Notes: generated by a model from the sequence alone, not told the origin. A DNA stretch of 64,000 nucleotides from Pseudacidovorax intermedius (GCF_003350475.1 NZ_QQAV01000009.1:202772-266771); one strand, 5' to 3'. Numbered from the stretch's first letter, positions 18,536-27,887 are shown. Made by a program: numbers and translations.

Positions 18536-19912
18536 ATGCCCATGCGCGGATTCGTTTCCGAAAACTTTCTGGACCTGCTGCTCGATGCCGTCTGTGCGGT
18601 CACGCCGTCGGGTGACTTCGTTTTCGTGAACGCGGCGTTCGAGCGAATCTTCGGCTACGGCACGCAAGAGGTCGTGGGTCGGAACATGATGGAGTTCGTG
18701 CATCCGCATGATCGGGCGCCCACCCTGGAGGCCGCCCGTCGGGTGATGCAGGGGCATCTGCAACTCCACTTCGAGAACCGCTACATCCGCAAGGATGGGG
18801 GTGTCGTCCACGTGAGGTGGACGGCGCAGTGGGTGGAGAGCGCCGGCCTGCGCGTGGCCGTCGCGCACGACATCACCGAGCTGCATCAGAGTCGCGCCCT
18901 GCAGGCGGCGCTCTACGCCATCTCCGAAGCGGCGCATACGGCGCAGGACCTGTTCTCCTTGTTCGAAAGCGTGCACGGCATCGTCGGCACCTTGCTCGAC
19001 GCGCGGAACTTCGCGGTACTGCTCTTCGATGACGCAAAGCAGCTGCTGCACCCTGCCTACCAAGTCGACGTGATGGGCAGAGCGCCTGGGCCGGTGAGCC
19101 CGGCAGATGCGCCCTGGCTGGCGCGTCTGCTTGGCCAGGCGTCGGCCGAGGAGGCGGGCGACTCGCCGCCGGGGCTACTCGCCGCCGCGCTGCCCACGCA
19201 GGACGGGCCGATCGGCGCACTGGTTTTGCGCAGTGAGGATCCCGAGAAGGGCTATGGGGCCGCCGATGCCGAACTGCTGCATTTCATCGCGTCCCAGGTG
19301 GCGACCGCAATCGAACGCAAGCGACTCCATGTGGGTCTGCAGACCCTCGCCCAACGCGACCAGTTGACCCAATTGCTCAACCGCCGTTCCTTCGTCGAGC
19401 GCCTGTCCGCCGCAGTACGCGCGGCGCAGGAGCGCGATTCGGAGCTGTCGTTGCTTTTCCTCGATCTGGACGAATTCAAGCGGGTGAACGACAGCATGGG
19501 CCACGCGATGGGCGACCGCCTGCTGCAGTCCGTGGCTGACCGGCTGGGTGCAACGGTTAGGAGCGCCGATGTGTTAGCGCGGCTTGGCGGCGACGAATTC
19601 GTGGTGCTGCTGGAGCAGGACATCGGCGGACGCGGCGCCTACCTATTGAGCAGCCGCATCGAGCAAGCCTTCATCCAGCCCTTCGTGGTGGGCGATGCGA
19701 CCTTGGTGGTACGGCCAAGCATCGGTGCCGCGCGCTTTCCGGCCGATGGGAGAGATGCGGAGGAACTGCTCGGCCATGCGGACGCGGCGATGTATGGGGT
19801 CAAACGCCAAAGGGCGGCAAGTCGTGAGCCTGCCGCCCGGGAGCAGGGAAGGCTTGGCCAGAGCACTCCCGCGAGCGCTGCAGCGGAGCCGTTCTATCGG
19901 TCGGCAGACTGA
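18536..19912 (+). CDS. PAS-GAF-GGDEF diguanylate cyclase
   Basis: A 458-residue, apparently cytosolic signalling enzyme with no membrane segment. Domains in order: PAS (about 10-125, ending VAHDITEL), GAF-like (about 135-280, ALYAISEAAHTAQDLFSL onward) and GGDEF (about 290-440). The catalytic RLGGDEFVVLL is intact near residue 351, and RSAD lies five residues upstream, matching the RxxD product-inhibition site. It should therefore make c-di-GMP and be feedback-inhibited. The last 30 residues are Ala/Arg/Ser-rich tail. No EAL domain or partner gene is adjacent; the ligand is unknown. Confidence 0.92.
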   Translation: MPMRGFVSENFLDLLLDAVCAVTPSGDFVFVNAAFERIFGYGTQEVVGRNMMEFVHPHDRAPTLEAARRVMQGHLQLHFENRYIRKDGGVVHVRWTAQWVESAGLRVAVAHDITELHQSRALQAALYAISEAAHTAQDLFSLFESVHGIVGTLLDARNFAVLLFDDAKQLLHPAYQVDVMGRAPGPVSPADAPWLARLLGQASAEEAGDSPPGLLAAALPTQDGPIGALVLRSEDPEKGYGAADAELLHFIASQVATAIERKRLHVGLQTLAQRDQLTQLLNRRSFVERLSAAVRAAQERDSELSLLFLDLDEFKRVNDSMGHAMGDRLLQSVADRLGATVRSADVLARLGGDEFVVLLEQDIGGRGAYLLSSRIEQAFIQPFVVGDATLVVRPSIGAARFPADGRDAEELLGHADAAMYGVKRQRAASREPAAREQGRLGQSTPASAAAEPFYRSAD

Positions 19913-19918
19913 AACGCG

Positions 19919-20167
19919 TCAGCGGCGGGCGCAGATCATTCCCATCAGGAACGCCGCAGCGGCCACGCCGCCGACGAGTCCCAGGGGGTGCTTCACGGCC
20001 ATTTCGCGGATTTCGTCCAGCGCCTGGCCATAGCTCTGCTGAACAACGCCTTGTGCCTCGCGCATCTTGCCCTCGGCCTGCATGCCCGAGTCATTGGTCA
20101 TTTCGCCCAGCGCATCCTGGGCCTTGCCCGCCACGCGTTGGAAAGCGCCTTGTGCTTGTTCGAACAT
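19919..20167 (-). CDS. CsbD-like protein with C-terminal membrane anchor
   Basis: An 82-residue protein. The N-terminal half (AFQRVAGKAQDALGEMTNDS, then QAEGKMREAQG) resembles CsbD stress proteins. The C-terminus has one hydrophobic segment (PLGLVGGVAAAAFLMGMIC) ending in Arg-Arg, as in DUF883-type anchors. AAAGGA lies about seven bases before the ATG. It is convergent with the diguanylate cyclase, six bases away. I infer a stress-induced inner-membrane protein; its molecular role is unknown. Confidence 0.75.
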   Translation of the reverse strand: MFEQAQGAFQRVAGKAQDALGEMTNDSGMQAEGKMREAQGVVQQSYGQALDEIREMAVKHPLGLVGGVAAAAFLMGMICARR

Positions 20168-20346
20168 CGAAAGATCCTTTGAGTGTTGCCAGGGGCCCGG
20201 CTGCCACATTGCCGCCGGGGTCTGGTCCGAAGGATCGTTGGGCTTAGATGGCATCGATGTAGGTGGTGCTCGACGCCCTCGCGTAGTAGGAAGGCGCGGT
20301 AGGCTGTCAGCGTCCAGGCGCGCAAGCCTGGGCGCATGGGCGGCGA

Positions 20347-20805
20347 TCAGCGACCGGCCGCGAACGGCGCACCCGCCAGCTTGGCACCTTTGCGCAGACC
20401 CTTCTTGGCGAACCAGCCCTGATTCATCTCGAGCACGTAGCGCACCGGTGCCTCGGAGCAGTGGCTGTCGGTGGTCTGCGGCTGCATGTCGGCCAGGTTC
20501 ACGATGCGGCCGTCGTCGGCCACGAAGGCGGCCGTCAGCGGCACGAGCGTGTTCTTCATCCAGAAGCACTGCACGGCGGGCTCCTCGAACACGAAGAGCA
20601 TGCCTTCCTGCTGGGGCAGGTTCTCTCGGAACATCAGGCCCGTCTGCCGCTGCTGAGGCGTGGCGGCCACCTGCGCATCGATCCGGTACATGCCGGCCGT
20701 GATGGGCACGCGGGGCAGATCGAGTTGCGGCTGCGCGAAGGCGAGGGTGGCGGTCCCGGCGAGCGTGGTGGCGGCGGCAAGGGAGCGGAGAAGGGGATGG
20801 AGCAT
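20347..20805 (-). CDS. DUF192 family exported protein
   Basis: A 152-residue protein with a signal peptide (MLHPLLRSLAAATTLAGTATLAFA, cleavage near AFA-QP) and one DUF192 domain: RQTGLMFRENLPQQEGMLFVFEE, then CFWMKNTLVPLTAAFV and VLEMNQGWFAKKGL. These motifs are diagnostic of the family, whose biochemical function is unknown. The ATG at 20805 was chosen because it starts the signal peptide. It is divergent from the pseudouridine synthase gene, with a 109-base gap. Confidence 0.88.
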   Translation of the reverse strand: MLHPLLRSLAAATTLAGTATLAFAQPQLDLPRVPITAGMYRIDAQVAATPQQRQTGLMFRENLPQQEGMLFVFEEPAVQCFWMKNTLVPLTAAFVADDGRIVNLADMQPQTTDSHCSEAPVRYVLEMNQGWFAKKGLRKGAKLAGAPFAAGR

Positions 20806-20914
20806 GGCTGCTTCGATGCGGTGAAGAAGGGTGCGTTCCCGGCCGACCCGGGGCGTGCTGCGCCGGATTGTGGTCCAGCGCGCGGATGGGCGTCGACTAA
20901 CATCCGCGCCCACC

Positions 20915-21679
20915 ATGCAACTGCAAGAACTGCTTTTCAGCCAGGGGTTCGGAACGCGGCGCGTGTGCGCCGGCCTGATCCAGCATGGCCACGTCACGCT
21001 CGACGAACAGGCCGTCACCGACGCTGCCTTCGATGTCGACGCCCAGGAAGGTCTTCGCTACACGGTCCAGGGCAAGCCGTGGGAATACCACGCCAAGGCC
21101 TACGTGGTCCTGAACAAGCCGGCGGGGACGGAGTGCTCGCAAAAGCCTTCGACCTGGCCTTCGGTCTACACGCTGCTGCCGGATCCGTTGCGCCAGCGGC
21201 CGGTCAAGGGCGGTGTGGACGGGGTTCAGGCCGTTGGAAGGCTCGACCAGGACACGACCGGCTTGCTGCTGTTGTCGGACGACGGCAAGTTCCTGCACCG
21301 CATGGCTTCGCCGCGTCACCATGTTCCCAAGGTGTACGAGGCCGCGTTGAAGCACCCGCTGGATGAGGCGCAACTGGCGCGGTTGCGCGAAGGCGTGGTG
21401 CTCGATGACGATCCCAGGCCGGTGCGGGCGCTGGCCGCCGAGCGGCTGGAGGAGCGACTGCTGCAGTTGACGCTCGACGAGGGCAAGTACCACCAGGTCA
21501 AGCGCATGGTGGCGGCAGCAGGCAATCGCGTCGAGGCGCTGCACCGGGCACGTGTCGGGCAACTGCAATTGCCCCCGGAACTCGCGCCGGGCGAGTGGCG
21601 CTGGCTTACCGCCGCAGAGGTCGAATCGCTGTTCCAGGTCAAGAAGCTGACCACGAAGTCATCCTCTGCTGGGGGCTGA
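20915..21679 (+). CDS. rsuA: RsuA-family 16S rRNA pseudouridine synthase
   Basis: A 254-residue RNA modification enzyme with an N-terminal S4-like RNA-binding domain (MQLQELLFSQGFGTRRVCAG) and the catalytic motif VGRLDQDTTGLLLLSDDG holding the essential Asp. The order, and KYHQVKRMVAAAGNRVEALHR near the C-terminus, place it in the RsuA/RluB/RluE branch. RsuA, which modifies position 516 of 16S rRNA, is the best fit by length; RluE-type activity cannot be excluded. The ATG at 20915 was chosen by family start. Confidence 0.87.
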   Translation: MQLQELLFSQGFGTRRVCAGLIQHGHVTLDEQAVTDAAFDVDAQEGLRYTVQGKPWEYHAKAYVVLNKPAGTECSQKPSTWPSVYTLLPDPLRQRPVKGGVDGVQAVGRLDQDTTGLLLLSDDGKFLHRMASPRHHVPKVYEAALKHPLDEAQLARLREGVVLDDDPRPVRALAAERLEERLLQLTLDEGKYHQVKRMVAAAGNRVEALHRARVGQLQLPPELAPGEWRWLTAAEVESLFQVKKLTTKSSSAGG

Positions 21680-21717
21680 CCGTTAGTATTTTTCGTCCCG
21701 CCTCCACAGGTTGAATC

Positions 21718-22710
21718 TTGCGCGCTCATTCCCTTCGTGCCGGCCGCCTCGCGGCCGTTTTGCTGTCCCTGGCCTGCAGTTGTCTGCCGGGCCTCGCGGC
21801 GGCGGCTCCCCCGCCCATCTTCGTGCTCAATTCGCTGGATGCGACCGTGAGCCTGATCGATCCCACCTCCTGGACCGAGATGCGCAGGGTCTCGGTGGGC
21901 AAGGAGCCTCACCACATCTACCTGACGCCGGACCAGCGCTCGGTCATCGTGGCCAACTCGGCTGGCGACTCGCTGACCTTCTTCGACCCGAAGACGGGCG
22001 AGATCCAGCGCACCGTCAACGGCATCATCGACCCCTACCAGTTGCGCTTTTCCCCCGACATGAAGTGGTTCGTCACCGCCGCGAACCGGCTGAACCATGT
22101 CGACATCTACCGCTGGGATGGCAGTAACCTGCAACTGGCCAAGCGCCTCGTCACCGGCAAGACACCCAGCCACATCTGGATTGATTCCAAGAGCACCACG
22201 GCCTATGTCTCGATGCAGGACAGCGACGAGCTGATCGCCGTCGACATCCCCACCCAGACCATCCGCTGGCGCACCGCGACAGGACCGATGCCCGCCGACA
22301 TCTTCGGCATCCATGACGACAAGACACTGCTGGTCGGCCTGACGGGTGGCGAGGGTGTGCAGGTGTTCGACGTATCGGGCCGCGAGCCGAAGGCCGTGGG
22401 CATCCTGTCGACCGGCAAGGGCGCGCATGCCTTCCGGGCGGCGGGCGACGGCAAGACGGTGTTTGTCAGCAACCGCGTGGCCAACACCATCAGCCGGATC
22501 GATTTCGCCTCCCTCAAGGTGGTGGCCAACTACGCCGTGCCCGGCGGACCCGACTGCATGGATGTCTCCGCCGACGGCAAGCGCCTGTACGTGACCTCGC
22601 GCTGGGCCAAGAAGCTCAGCGTGGTCGACCTGCAGGCCGGCCAGCTCATGAAGCAGGTGCCCGTCGGCAAGTCGCCGCATGGTGTCTGGACTCTCGACCA
22701 TGCGCGCTGA
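21718..22710 (+). CDS. Exported YVTN-type beta-propeller protein
   Basis: A 330-residue protein with a signal peptide (AVLLSLACSCLPGLAAAA) and repeated beta-propeller blades. Each blade carries a variant of the pattern hhVxxxxDxxVSxID...G..PHhhxhxPD: LNSLDATVSLIDP, VANSAGDSLTFFDP, VSNRVANTISRID, VTSRWAKKLSVVD. No catalytic residues are evident, so a periplasmic binding or scaffold role is inferred. The start is a TTG with AGG nine bases upstream. It overlaps the next gene by 11 bases, so the two are probably translated together. Confidence 0.78.
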   Translation: MRAHSLRAGRLAAVLLSLACSCLPGLAAAAPPPIFVLNSLDATVSLIDPTSWTEMRRVSVGKEPHHIYLTPDQRSVIVANSAGDSLTFFDPKTGEIQRTVNGIIDPYQLRFSPDMKWFVTAANRLNHVDIYRWDGSNLQLAKRLVTGKTPSHIWIDSKSTTAYVSMQDSDELIAVDIPTQTIRWRTATGPMPADIFGIHDDKTLLVGLTGGEGVQVFDVSGREPKAVGILSTGKGAHAFRAAGDGKTVFVSNRVANTISRIDFASLKVVANYAVPGGPDCMDVSADGKRLYVTSRWAKKLSVVDLQAGQLMKQVPVGKSPHGVWTLDHAR

Positions 22711-23521
22711 ACGCCTGGGCCGTGCCGCGTGCCGCCTGGCCGTCGCTGTCGTGGCTGCAGCGACCGGCGCATCGGTCTTGGCCGCGACGGCAGCCGAGTG
22801 CAGCAAGCCGGTCTATCTGACCTTCGACACGGGTCATATGGGGGTGGCTCCGCTGGTGGCCGACGTGCTCAAGCGCCACGACGTGCATGTGACCTTCTTT
22901 GCTGCCGCCGAGCGCACCAAGGACGGTGGCGACAGCCTGGACGACCATTGGGCGCCTTGGTGGCAGGCGAGGGCGGCCGATGGCGACGAGTTCGCGTCGC
23001 ACACCTACGACCATGCCTACTGGCGCGCCGACCTGCCGGACGAGAACGGGCAGAAACGCTTCACGATCCAGCCCTCAGCGGGCCCTCAGACGGGCCAGCG
23101 CCTGACCTGGACGGCGGCGCAGTACTGCCAGAACATCCGCAAGTCCAGTGAGCGCCTGGCGCAGATCACGGGCAAGAAGCCGCTGCCGCTGTACCGGGCG
23201 CCGGGCGGCAAGACCTCGCCCAAGCTACTGGAGGCGGCGCGTGCCTGCGGCTACATGTACGTGGGTTGGTCGCCTGCGGGCTTTCTGGGCGACGAACTGC
23301 CCAGTGACAAATATCCCAACCAGAAGCTGCTGGCCCAGGCATTGGAGCGCATTCGCCCCGGCGATGTGCTGCTGGCGCACCTGGGCATCTGGTCGCGTCA
23401 GGATCCATGGGCGCCGGCAGTGCTCGAGCCGCTTGTCACGGGCCTGCAGCAACGCGGCTTCTGCTTCCGCACGCTGCGCGACCATCCCGACTACCGTGCC
23501 TGGATTGCGGCGCATCCCTGA
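22700..23521 (+). CDS. NodB-fold polysaccharide deacetylase, exported
   Basis: A 273-residue protein with a signal peptide (LAVAVVAAATGASVLAATAA). NodB motifs: TFDTGH near residue 42 (catalytic Asp present, but the usual second Asp, a metal ligand, is Thr), FASHTYDHAYW (metal His pair), YRAPGGKTSPKLL, and LLAHLGIW near the C-terminus. Replacement of the second Asp also occurs in PdaA-type peptidoglycan deacetylases (TFDNG). The likely substrate is therefore an N-acetylated glycan of the envelope, not determined. An alternative ATG at 22679 would lengthen it by 7 residues. Confidence 0.85.
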   Translation: MRAERLGRAACRLAVAVVAAATGASVLAATAAECSKPVYLTFDTGHMGVAPLVADVLKRHDVHVTFFAAAERTKDGGDSLDDHWAPWWQARAADGDEFASHTYDHAYWRADLPDENGQKRFTIQPSAGPQTGQRLTWTAAQYCQNIRKSSERLAQITGKKPLPLYRAPGGKTSPKLLEAARACGYMYVGWSPAGFLGDELPSDKYPNQKLLAQALERIRPGDVLLAHLGIWSRQDPWAPAVLEPLVTGLQQRGFCFRTLRDHPDYRAWIAAHP

Positions 23522-23548
23522 ATTTCGAACAAGGACGGAGAGCTTGCG

Positions 23549-24532
23549 ATGGACTGGCATGCCTGGCTGACCGACCCCTTCGGCCTGATGCAGCAGTGGC
23601 TGTTCGAGACCGTGGTCCAGCCGGTGATGTTCGCGGCCGGCATGGGCAACCTGCTGGAGGATGGCTTCGATGCCACCGGCTGGCTGCTTGTGGGCCTGCT
23701 CGAGATCATCGTCATGCTGGCGATCTTTGCGCCCCTCCAGCGCTGGCGTCCAGTGGAGCCGGTGCAGGACCGCCGGGCCGTGCGGGTGGACGTGATCTAC
23801 ACGCTTGTCCATCGGCTGGGCTTGTTCCGGGTCGGGATTTTCTTCGTGCTGCAGCCGCTGTTCGACATGGTGCTCGGCCATGTGCGCGCCGCAGGCTGGG
23901 GCACGATGCAGCTCGACGCGCTATGGCCCGGCGTGACCGATCAGCCATGGATCACTTTCCTGCTGTACCTCGTCGTGCTTGATTTCGTCGAGTACCTGAT
24001 CCACCGCGGGCAGCACACCATCGACTGGTGGTGGCGGCTGCATGCGCTGCACCATTCGCAGCGGCAGATGACGATGTGGAGCGATGCCCGCAACCACCTG
24101 CTGGACGACATCATCCACAGCACCATCGTCGTCGTGGTCGCCCAGCTTATCGGCGTCCCGCCAGGGCAGTTCGTCGTCCTGGTGGCGCTGACCCAGCTCA
24201 GCCAGAGCCTGCAGCATGCCAATCTGCGGCTGCACTTCGGGCGCGTGGGCGAGCGGTTGTGGGTCAGTCCGCGCTTTCATCGGCTGCATCATGCGATCGG
24301 CGTGGGCCATGAGGAGGTGGGCCGCCCCGGTGTGCTGGGCGGATGCAATTTCGGCGTGCTCCTGCCATGGTGGGACATGCTGCTGCGCACCGCCAACTTC
24401 GATCTGCGCTATCTGCCCACGGGCGTGCGCGACCAAGTGGAGCCCGATGCCCATGGCCGCCTGCGCGACTATGGTCGCGGCTTCTGGTCGCAGCAGTGGC
24501 TGGGCCTGCGGAGGCTGTTGGGGCGTGCCTGA
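23549..24532 (+). CDS. Fatty-acid hydroxylase / sterol desaturase family membrane protein
   Basis: A 327-residue integral membrane protein with four to six hydrophobic segments and the three His clusters of the di-iron family: LIHRGQH, LHALHHS and FHRLHHAIG, plus SLQHANLRLHFG. The family hydroxylates or desaturates lipid chains or sterols; the substrate here is unknown. It follows the deacetylase by 27 bases on the same strand, which suggests a shared envelope role. AAGGACGGAGAG supplies a ribosome site before the ATG. Confidence 0.88.
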   Translation: MDWHAWLTDPFGLMQQWLFETVVQPVMFAAGMGNLLEDGFDATGWLLVGLLEIIVMLAIFAPLQRWRPVEPVQDRRAVRVDVIYTLVHRLGLFRVGIFFVLQPLFDMVLGHVRAAGWGTMQLDALWPGVTDQPWITFLLYLVVLDFVEYLIHRGQHTIDWWWRLHALHHSQRQMTMWSDARNHLLDDIIHSTIVVVVAQLIGVPPGQFVVLVALTQLSQSLQHANLRLHFGRVGERLWVSPRFHRLHHAIGVGHEEVGRPGVLGGCNFGVLLPWWDMLLRTANFDLRYLPTGVRDQVEPDAHGRLRDYGRGFWSQQWLGLRRLLGRA

Positions 24533-24582
24533 CGCATACGGCGCCGGTGGGTGCTTGCGGGCTGCGGTTATGCTGCGCGCCG

Positions 24583-25473
24583 ATGCGTCTTCTCGCTGAT
24601 TCCTGCTGGCGCGCGGCCGCCTACTGCCTGCATCCGCGGGTCATCCTGCTGTCGCTCGTGCCGCTGGCTCTGATGGTGGCAGCCTCGGTGGGCCTGTCCT
24701 ACTTCTACTGGGAGCCTGCGGTCGGCTGGATGCGCGGAGCGCTGGACGCCTGGCCCCTGTTGGCCGGCTTCTGGAACTGGCTCCAACGTCTTTTCGTCGG
24801 CGATGTCCGCAACCTGCTGGCGCCTCTGATCGTCCTGCTGGCGGCGACCCCAGTGCTCGCGATGGTGTCGCTGGTCGTGGTCGCGGCCTTCATGGCGCCC
24901 GCGCTGACGCGTCTCGTGGCCGAGCGGCGCTTTCCCACCCTGGAGAAGAAGCGCGGTGCAGGCATGGTGGCGAGCGTGGTGCGCTCGGTGGCGCTGACAG
25001 TGGCCGCCGTGGTGGCCCTGCTGGTGTCGATGCCGCTGTGGCTGGTGCCGCCGCTGGTGCTCGTGCTGCCGCCGCTGATCTGGGGTTGGCTCACCTGCCG
25101 GGTGATGAGTTTCGATGCTTTGGCCGAGCATGCCAGTGCAGACGAGCGGCGCATCATCGTGCGCCGCCATCGACTGCGCCTGCTCACCATCGGCATCCTG
25201 TGCGGCTATCTGGGTGCCGCTCCGAGCATCGTGTGGGCCTCTGGGCTGGTGTTCGCGGCGGCCTTCTTCATCCTGATTCCCGTGGCGATGTGGATCTACA
25301 CGCTAGTCTTCGCCTTCTCAGCCCTGTGGTTCGCCCATTACGCGCTGGAAGCGCTGGCGCAACTGCGTCAGGAGGCGTCTGCCGCCGCGCCACCCACCTT
25401 CCTTCCGCCCGCCGACCCGCCGCCCGACGTGGCTCCGCCGGCCCTGCCTTCCTTCCATCCTCCTGCAGCATGA
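24583..25473 (+). CDS. EI24-domain membrane protein
   Basis: A 296-residue protein with five or six strongly hydrophobic segments in the EI24/CysZ-like arrangement, beginning MRLLADSCWRAAAYCLHPRV. The central PLWLVPPLVLVLPPLIWGW and VMSFDALAEHASADERR match EI24 proteins. A Pro/Ala-rich tail of about 30 residues ends it. Whether it transports sulfate like CysZ is unknown; no cys genes are nearby. Its stop overlaps the next start (ATGA). Confidence 0.82.
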   Translation: MRLLADSCWRAAAYCLHPRVILLSLVPLALMVAASVGLSYFYWEPAVGWMRGALDAWPLLAGFWNWLQRLFVGDVRNLLAPLIVLLAATPVLAMVSLVVVAAFMAPALTRLVAERRFPTLEKKRGAGMVASVVRSVALTVAAVVALLVSMPLWLVPPLVLVLPPLIWGWLTCRVMSFDALAEHASADERRIIVRRHRLRLLTIGILCGYLGAAPSIVWASGLVFAAAFFILIPVAMWIYTLVFAFSALWFAHYALEALAQLRQEASAAAPPTFLPPADPPPDVAPPALPSFHPPAA

Positions 25474-26282
25474 GTTCCACTGAAAGCCCCGCCTTCGGTC
25501 TGATCATCGTCGGCGACGAGATCCTCTCGGGCAAGCGCACCGACAAGCACATGGCCCGCGTCATCGAATTGCTCGGCGCGCGGGGACTGTCGCTCGCGTG
25601 GGCCGAATACGTCGGCGACGATCCCGCGCGCATCACGGCGGCGTTGCGGCGTGCATTCGAGGGGCCGGACATCGTTTTCTCCACAGGTGGCATCGGTGCC
25701 ACGCCCGACGACCACACGCGCCAGTGCGCAGCTGCGGCGCTCGGCGTGCCCCTCGCTCTCCATCCAGAGGCCGCCCAGCTGATCCGCGAGCGGATGCAGG
25801 ACACCGCGCGTGAGCAGGGCGTGCCCTACGAGCCCGACCGCGCCGACAACGTGCATCGCCTGAACATGGGTGTGTTTCCGCAGGGTGCGTCGATCATCCC
25901 CAACCCATACAACAAGATCCCGGGTTTCAGCGTCCACGATGTCCATTTCGTGCCGGGCTTTCCAGTGATGGCGTGGCCGATGGTCGAGTGGGTGCTGGAT
26001 CGGCGCTATGCCCATCTGCGCCGAGAGGTGGCGATTGCCGAGCGCTCGCTGATCGTTTTCGGTGCGATGGAGGCCAGCCTCACGCCCCTCATGGAGGCGC
26101 TCGAAAGCGAGTTCACGGGCATCAAGGTATTCAGCCTGCCCAGCGTGGACCACCCGCAGTACGGGCGACATATCGAGCTCGGCGTCAAGGGCGATACGCG
26201 CCAACTTGAACCGGCGTATGCACGTCTCAAACGGGGTTTGTCTGATTTTGGTGCATCGATTGGCGCAGAATTGGTGCGTTAG
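25470..26282 (+). CDS. CinA N-terminal-like / molybdopterin-binding domain protein
   Basis: A 270-residue protein with the MoaB/MogA-like fold motifs FGLIIVGDEILSGKRTDKH and FSTGGIGATPDDHTRQ. It corresponds to the N-terminal domain of CinA; the C-terminal nicotinamide-nucleotide amidase domain is missing. Such stand-alone proteins are often annotated as competence/damage-inducible, but the activity is not established. The 3' end contains a weak NtrC-like site for glnA. It is translated by a 4-base overlap with the EI24 gene. Confidence 0.85.
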   Translation: MSSTESPAFGLIIVGDEILSGKRTDKHMARVIELLGARGLSLAWAEYVGDDPARITAALRRAFEGPDIVFSTGGIGATPDDHTRQCAAAALGVPLALHPEAAQLIRERMQDTAREQGVPYEPDRADNVHRLNMGVFPQGASIIPNPYNKIPGFSVHDVHFVPGFPVMAWPMVEWVLDRRYAHLRREVAIAERSLIVFGAMEASLTPLMEALESEFTGIKVFSLPSVDHPQYGRHIELGVKGDTRQLEPAYARLKRGLSDFGASIGAELVR

Positions 26283-26306
26283 GCTGCTGTGCATCATATC
26301 GGTGCA
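26262..26306 (+). promoter_or_regulatory. NtrC enhancer sites upstream of glnA
   Basis: TGCATCATATCGGTGCA (26290-26306) matches the NtrC consensus TGCACYAWWWTGGTGCA at 15 of 17 positions. A weaker 12-of-17 match ending TTGGTGCG spans 26262-26278 in the end of the preceding gene. The strong site lies about 62 bases upstream of the -24 element, a normal enhancer distance. Confidence 0.7.
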
Positions 26307-26367
26307 TTTGCTGTAACCGGCAGCATTGAGAAGTGCTGCGGTTGCCTCTTGGGCAGACGAATGAAAA

Positions 26368-26383
26368 TGGCATAGAACCTGCG
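26368..26383 (+). promoter_or_regulatory. Sigma-54 promoter of glnA
   Basis: TGGCATAGAACCTGCG carries the invariant GG (26369-26370) and GC (26381-26382) separated by ten bases, close to TGGCAC-N5-TTGC. The transcript would start near 26394 and give a 40-base leader before glnA. Confidence 0.75.
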
Positions 26384-26433
26384 TTCGTCTTACCCGCAAA
26401 TTTCGTCAACCCTTCCATCCCCAGGAGAACCTG

Positions 26434-27849
26434 ATGGCAAAGACCGTCGCCGACGTCATGAAACTCGTCAAGGAAAACGAGGTCAAGTTCGTCGACTTCC
26501 GATTCACCGACACCCGCGGCAAGGAACAGCACGTCACCGTGCCGGTTTCCGCCTTCGACGAAGACAAGTTCACCGCAGGTCATGCCTTCGACGGTTCCTC
26601 GATCGCCGGCTGGAAGGGCATCGAAGCCTCCGACATGCAGCTGATGCCCGATCCGAGCACGGCCAACATCGATCCCTTCTACGAAGAGACCACGCTGTTC
26701 CTGCAGTGCGACGTGCTCGAGCCCGCCGACGGCAAGCCCTACGACCGTGACCCGCGCTCTGTCGCCAAGAAGGCCGAGGCCTACCTGAAGTCCACCGGCC
26801 TGGGTGATACCGCCTACTTCGGTCCCGAGCCCGAGTTCTTCATCTTCGACAACGTGCGCTGGAGCAACGAGCCCGGCCGCGTCTTCAGCGAGATCGACGA
26901 GTACGAAGCGCCCTGGAACAGCGGCGCCAAGATGGAAGGCGGCAACCGCGGCCACCGTCCCACCACCAAGGGCGGCTACTTCCCGGTTCCCCCGGTCGAC
27001 AGCACGCAGGACATGCGCGCCGAGATGGTCCTGGTGCTGGAAAGCCTGGGCATCCCCGTCGAAGTGTTCCACCATGAAGTGGCTGGCGCCGGCCAAAACG
27101 AAATCGGCACCAAGTTCTCGACTCTGGTCGAGCGCGCCGACTGGACGCAGGTCCTGAAGTACGTGGTCTGGAACGTGGCCAACACCTACGGCAAGACCGC
27201 CACCTTCATGCCCAAGCCCTACGCCGGCGACAACGGCTCGGGCATGCACGTTCACCAGTCCATCTGGAAGGACGGCAAGAACCTGTTCGCCGGCGACGGC
27301 TATGCCGGCCTGTCCGACACCGCCCTGTACTACATCGGCGGCATCATCAAGCACGCCCGCGCGCTGAACGCCATCACCAACCCTGGCACCAACAGCTACA
27401 AGCGCCTGGTCCCCGGCTTCGAAGCCCCGGTGAAGCTGGCCTACTCGGCCAAGAACCGCTCGGCCTCGATCCGCATTCCCTTCGTCGCCAACCCGAAGGG
27501 CCGCCGCATCGAAGCGCGCTTCCCCGATCCCTCGGCCAACCCGTACCTGTGCTTCTCGGCGCTGCTGATGGCCGGCCTGGACGGCATCGAGAACAAGATC
27601 CACCCGGGCGAAGCCGCCACCAAGGACCTGTACCACCTGCCGCCGGAAGAGGATGCGCTGGTCCCCACCGTCTGCCACAGCCTGGACCAGGCGCTCGAGT
27701 ACCTCGACAAGGACCGTGCCTTCCTGACCAAGGGCGGCGTGTTCACCGATTCCATGATCGATGCCTACATCGACCTCAAGATGGGCGAAGTCACGCGCTT
27801 CCGCATGGCCCCGCATCCGGTCGAGTTCGACATGTACTACTCGCTGTGA
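26434..27849 (+). CDS. glnA: Glutamine synthetase type I
   Basis: GlnA makes glutamine from glutamate, ammonia and ATP as a dodecamer. At 471 residues it is the usual GSI-beta length. Signatures include [12 protein letters not shown], the ATP-binding [16 protein letters not shown] and the adenylylation-site Tyr in [11 protein letters not shown], so it should be controlled by GlnE. A CAGGAGAA ribosome site precedes the ATG. Transcription is predicted to depend on sigma-54 and NtrC, encoded three genes downstream. Confidence 0.98.
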   Translation: MAKTVADVMKLVKENEVKFVDFRFTDTRGKEQHVTVPVSAFDEDKFTAGHAFDGSSIAGWKGIEASDMQLMPDPSTANIDPFYEETTLFLQCDVLEPADGKPYDRDPRSVAKKAEAYLKSTGLGDTAYFGPEPEFFIFDNVRWSNEPGRVFSEIDEYEAPWNSGAKMEGGNRGHRPTTKGGYFPVPPVDSTQDMRAEMVLVLESLGIPVEVFHHEVAGAGQNEIGTKFSTLVERADWTQVLKYVVWNVANTYGKTATFMPKPYAGDNGSGMHVHQSIWKDGKNLFAGDGYAGLSDTALYYIGGIIKHARALNAITNPGTNSYKRLVPGFEAPVKLAYSAKNRSASIRIPFVANPKGRRIEARFPDPSANPYLCFSALLMAGLDGIENKIHPGEAATKDLYHLPPEEDALVPTVCHSLDQALEYLDKDRAFLTKGGVFTDSMIDAYIDLKMGEVTRFRMAPHPVEFDMYYSL

Positions 27850-27887
27850 TCTTCTCGGGCGCCTCGGTGCCCGGCGATATCGCAAAC

